Below the pieces are notes generated by a model. That model searched no databases, was not told the DNA's origin, and was given only the letters and a program-made list of their open reading frames with translations. A stretch of DNA of 64,000 nucleotides, from NCBI RefSeq assembly GCF_019278465.1, contig NZ_CP058983.1:434001-498000 (forward strand), read 5' to 3'. Every line of letters starts with the position of its first letter. Within the stretch, counting starts at the first letter, position 1. The position numbers were made by a program, and so were the translations under genes. This stretch comes from Tenacibaculum sp. AHE14PA. Lineage in GTDB: Bacteria; Bacteroidota; Bacteroidia; Flavobacteriales; Flavobacteriaceae. Below, one piece after another: positions 60,798 to 64,000 of the stretch.

Positions 60798-60849
60798 ATA
60801 GAATTTTACTATTAGATAAAAGTATTCAACTTTACTTCATTTACTTTCA

Positions 60850-60912
60850 GGTCGAGCGCAGTCGAAACCTATTTTTTTTTTAAGAACCTGTAATTTCTCG
60901 ACTGCACTCGAA
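60850..60912. repeat. Palindromic element of the GTCGAGCGCAGTCGAAACC type
   Basis: A 63-bp imperfect palindrome with arms GGTCGAGCGCAGTCGAAA (60850-60867) and TCTCGACTGCACTCGAAC (60896-60913 region) around a T-rich middle. It is a different family from the TGTCAnTTCGAGTG repeats. Together with A/T-rich sequence it makes up the 295-bp gap 60798-61092, which holds no other recognisable feature. It could act as terminator for the RDD gene. Confidence 0.6.
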
Positions 60913-61092
60913 CAAATAATTTAGATGTTTTTCAGCTTTAAAAAACAATTTGTTATTTCATTAAATACGAATCAGTTAAAAACTTGTTGATTTTTTGGTT
61001 GATAAAAAGACGAAGCCTAGTAATTTTCAAGTTGATAATTATACTACTTTCGCCTTCCTTATCAATCTATAAATTCAGGATTTATTCAGCGC

Positions 61093-64000
61093 ATGGAAAA
61101 CGAAAAAAACTGGTTACAATATTACAAAAACAGCTTATCTGATAGTGAAAACCTAGCTATTGATATTTCTAAAATCAAGAATTTATTTCACCAACAATCT
61201 TCAGATTTAAGTAATGCGCTCATCAACTCTAAACAAGCAAATGAATTACTAGATGTAGAAGAACGACGTATTAATCGTTTAAAAGGAATCACCAAAAAAG
61301 ATAGTAATAAGTGGTATAAAGTTGAAGAAACCAAAATACTTATTTCTCCTTTTCATTTAGAATACCAAACGGATAATCTTAAATTTAAGCAACGTCACAT
61401 TCATCCTTTTTGGATTGTTGCCGTTGTAAATCGCTCAGGGCAATTATCGGCTCCTAAAGAATTGTTTCCTTTAATTGTTCGTAATTATTTAACGCCAGTT
61501 GCCGATGTTAAAAATGATTTTATTTTTTCTGAAATAGACACTATTTTAGATGCCAAAGAACTTGAATCTCCAGAAACTGAATATGAAGAAGACGTTGTTT
61601 CGTGGGGGGAATATTGGGATTATATAAATGATATTTTTTCGGCAATAACCAACAGTAATTTAAATAACTATCAAGCAGAAAGATATAACACACAATATCA
61701 ACTTACTTATTTTGCCATCAGTTCTAAAATTTCAACAGCAAAGAGTATTCTGTTTTTATATGAAAACTTGCTGAAGAACGAAGAAGAATTACCAATTTTA
61801 TCAAAAATAATAGATCCTACTGCAAAAAAAAGAATAGAAGCTGTTACCGATACTGGTTTTTTAAATTACAATCATTTGCATTTAGGTCAAATGTCTAATG
61901 AGTTCCCGTTATCTGTAAGTCAGCGTAAAACGTTGCTCTCTTATTTAACCGCCGAAGAAAATGCTGTTACTGCAGTAAACGGACCTCCAGGAACCGGAAA
62001 AACAACACTTTTACAAAGTTTAGTAGCAACCGAATTTGTAAAAGCGGCAATTGCAGGGCAAGATGCTCCTGTAATTTTAGCTTGTTCTAACAACAACCAA
62101 GCAGTTACCAATATTATTGATAGTTTTGTTAATTCTGAAAGCTCGATGGAAGAATTAGCAGCGCGTTGGATTCCTGATTTTAACGGATACGCAACCTATT
62201 TGCCTTCTAACTCTAAAAGTGAAAAAGCCTTAAAAAATATCAATTTCTTAAAAGGAAATATGTTTGGTAATGAAGGCACTTTATGCAATCTAGAAGATGA
62301 AAAATACCTAAACGAAGCCGAATATTACTTTTTAACAAACTATTGCAATTATTTTAATGCAGAAACAAATTCTTTAGAAGATGTTTGCGATGCATTACAA
62401 AACGAGATCATTACCATTGAAGATACATTAATTGACGGAGTTCAGTTTTCTGCCGATTACATAACTTCAATCAATTACATTAATAACATTCTTTTAAACG
62501 AAACAGATTATATTCAAAAAGACGCTTTTAAAATAGGTAGTCTTAAAGAATGGCGAACTGTACTTACCAATTTAAAATCAGCCACAAAACAAGCCGATTT
62601 TATTGATCAAGTAAAAAAATATTTCAAAACCGATATTGCTGAAAACAGTCAGGATTTTATTTTTAAAATCACTGAAGATACCATTTCTAGTAACGATAAA
62701 ACAATTGCTTTTATTAAAGAATGCATCGCTAATTTAAATTTAGCGCTACAAGCAAATCTAAAATTAAAAAACTGGAAAGCTGAAAATAAAATTAAAGGAT
62801 TTCCTTTTGTATCAGAAGAACAAATGTGGACCAATGAATATGAAAAAATCAGCTCTAAAGACAATTCGCAACGTTTTTTTTATGATGAGATTGATATGGA
62901 GTTACGTCATAAAGCTTTTTTATTAGCAGTTCATTATTGGGAAGCGCGTTGGTTACTAGCTACAAAAGATGCCTTTGAAAATAATACCGAAAAAGGAACA
63001 GGAGAAAATGCTATTAAGAATAAATGGAAACGCAGAGCAATGTTAACACCTTGTTTTGTGGCTACTTTTTATATGGCACCGAGTCATTTTTTATACAGTC
63101 AATTTCAAGGAGAAGATGAAAACGGAAAACCTATTTTCGAATATCTTCCTTTATACAATTTTTTAGATCTTTTAATTATTGATGAAGCTGGTCAGGTAAC
63201 TCCCGAAGTTAGTATCCCTGTATTTTCATTGGCTCAAAAAGCTTTTGTGATAGGCGATTTAAAGCAAATTGAACCTATTTGGTCTATTCCTCAAAAAATT
63301 GACGTTGGTAATTTAACAAGTTTAAACATGCTTCAAAATGAAAATGATGAAGATTATTTAACAAAAATGGGCTTTTTAGCATCGAGTGGTAGCATTATGA
63401 AAATGGCGCAAAATGCCTGTGAATTCGAAACACCTTTAGCTACTGAAAAAGAACAAGGATTGGTGTTATTAGAACACCGAAGATGTAACGATGAAATTAT
63501 TAGTTTTTGTAACGAACTTGCTTACAACGGTATTTTAAAACCTATGAAAGGAAAAGCTAAAGACACTCAAGTTTTCCCATCAATGATGGCGTACCATGTA
63601 GAAGGCTTTAGTGAACGTAAATTTAACAGTCGTTGCAATATAAACGAAGTAAAAGCCATTATCACCTGGTTACAACAAAATAAAGAAAAGATACAAGAAG
63701 CCTATAATATTGAAACTATCGAAAGTGTTTTAGGTATTATCACGCCATTTGCAAGTCAGAAAGGCGAATTATCTAAAGCTTTAACCGAAGCTGGTTTTAA
63801 GGTAAATAACATTAAGCTAGGTACCGTACATGCTCTACAAGGCGCTGAACGAAACATTATATTGTTCAGTTCTGTATATTCTAACGAAGATGAAGGCACT
63901 ATGTTTTTTGAAAAAGACAACAAGCCAAACATGTTAAATGTGGCCGTTTCTAGAGCCAAAGAAAGTTTTATTTTATTTGGTGATACCCAAATTTTTGATG
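61093..64000 (+). CDS. Large SF1 helicase, UPF1/DNA2-like (3' end beyond window)
   Basis: At least 969 residues are encoded before the right edge, with no stop. The C-terminal two thirds are a UPF1/NAM7-type superfamily 1 helicase: Walker A GPPGTGKTT (297-305), LACSNNNQAV (Ia), Walker B LLIIDEAGQ (D697, E698), GDLKQIEP (motif III), LLEHRRCNDEI (motif IV region), GTVHALQGAERN (motif V) and NVAVSRAKES (about 949-958). Residues 1-290 are a helical and beta N-terminal part without recognised family. In this group of RNA/DNA helicases, function ranges from repair to anti-phage defence; context here (lone gene after a repeat) does not decide. Confidence 0.92.
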   Translation, partial: MENEKNWLQYYKNSLSDSENLAIDISKIKNLFHQQSSDLSNALINSKQANELLDVEERRINRLKGITKKDSNKWYKVEETKILISPFHLEYQTDNLKFKQRHIHPFWIVAVVNRSGQLSAPKELFPLIVRNYLTPVADVKNDFIFSEIDTILDAKELESPETEYEEDVVSWGEYWDYINDIFSAITNSNLNNYQAERYNTQYQLTYFAISSKISTAKSILFLYENLLKNEEELPILSKIIDPTAKKRIEAVTDTGFLNYNHLHLGQMSNEFPLSVSQRKTLLSYLTAEENAVTAVNGPPGTGKTTLLQSLVATEFVKAAIAGQDAPVILACSNNNQAVTNIIDSFVNSESSMEELAARWIPDFNGYATYLPSNSKSEKALKNINFLKGNMFGNEGTLCNLEDEKYLNEAEYYFLTNYCNYFNAETNSLEDVCDALQNEIITIEDTLIDGVQFSADYITSINYINNILLNETDYIQKDAFKIGSLKEWRTVLTNLKSATKQADFIDQVKKYFKTDIAENSQDFIFKITEDTISSNDKTIAFIKECIANLNLALQANLKLKNWKAENKIKGFPFVSEEQMWTNEYEKISSKDNSQRFFYDEIDMELRHKAFLLAVHYWEARWLLATKDAFENNTEKGTGENAIKNKWKRRAMLTPCFVATFYMAPSHFLYSQFQGEDENGKPIFEYLPLYNFLDLLIIDEAGQVTPEVSIPVFSLAQKAFVIGDLKQIEPIWSIPQKIDVGNLTSLNMLQNENDEDYLTKMGFLASSGSIMKMAQNACEFETPLATEKEQGLVLLEHRRCNDEIISFCNELAYNGILKPMKGKAKDTQVFPSMMAYHVEGFSERKFNSRCNINEVKAIITWLQQNKEKIQEAYNIETIESVLGIITPFASQKGELSKALTEAGFKVNNIKLGTVHALQGAERNIILFSSVYSNEDEGTMFFEKDNKPNMLNVAVSRAKESFILFGDTQIFD

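Overview
The window is an AT-rich chromosomal segment of a Bacteroidota member, most likely a marine Flavobacteriaceae (Tenacibaculum/Polaribacter-like; the genus is an inference). Supporting signs are the TAnnTTTG-type -7 promoter boxes with weak Shine-Dalgarno sequences, the uvrD-DUF4290-murA gene order, a DnaJ with a reduced zinc region, DUF4097 and head-GIN secreted proteins, and the MoxR/DUF58/DUF4129/DUF4350/SpoIIM cluster. No rRNA, tRNA, CRISPR array, IS element, integrase or prophage gene was seen. Most of the window is ordinary core genome.

Layout. 1-1.4 kb: dnaJ (cut by the left edge) and grpE. 1.4-6.7 kb: a leftward unit uvrD/pcrA, DUF4290 gene, murA, secreted protein, closed by a hairpin terminator. 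6.9-8.7 kb: a tightly overlapping rightward trio satD-like, DUF3307 and small membrane protein. 8.7-11.4 kb: sulfurtransferase, dicarboxylate symporter and a palindromic repeat. 11.5-13.2 kb: small rightward genes. 13.2-20.5 kb: topoisomerase IV (parE, parC) with a small membrane protein between them, mscS, and guaB. 20.7-28 kb: YdjM-like hydrolase, TPMT-like methyltransferase, an FMN-binding/four-helix membrane pair beside a porin, 5'-nucleotidase lipoprotein, zincin and HMG-CoA lyase. 28.2-31.8 kb: ECF sigma factor, probable anti-sigma and DUF4097 operon, YhhN protein, head-GIN protein. 31.9-42 kb: valS, DUF1573, a retropepsin-PDZ protein, aminotransferase, murB (TTG start), a Cys-rich mini-protein, a second ECF sigma factor, an Nramp-related carrier and lipA.

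42.0-44.7 kb is the least ordinary stretch. Two homologous, probably non-coding RNA genes lie 354 bp apart, each ending in a hairpin whose stems differ by compensatory changes. They are followed by a cystathionine beta-synthase gene and then a 198-bp tandem duplication carrying a palindromic intergenic repeat. 44.7-53.8 kb: LolC/E-like permease, NamZ-type DUF1343 lipoprotein, methyltransferase, heme-binding-like protein, a second cysteine-synthase-family gene without CBS domains, oligopeptidase B-like lipoprotein, YbaB and two small membrane proteins. 53.8-60.8 kb: the MoxR-type ATPase cluster with a divergent RDD gene. From 61.1 kb to the right edge: a large UPF1/DNA2-like SF1 helicase, cut by the window end.

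Working together: murA, murB and namZ act on peptidoglycan precursors or its recycling; parC/parE and uvrD on DNA topology and repair; grpE/dnaJ on protein folding. The most interesting candidates for undescribed biology are the paired structured RNAs, the FMN-binding/four-TM pair, the cyclase-like fold suggested for SatD, and the Nramp relative that lacks the metal-binding Asp.
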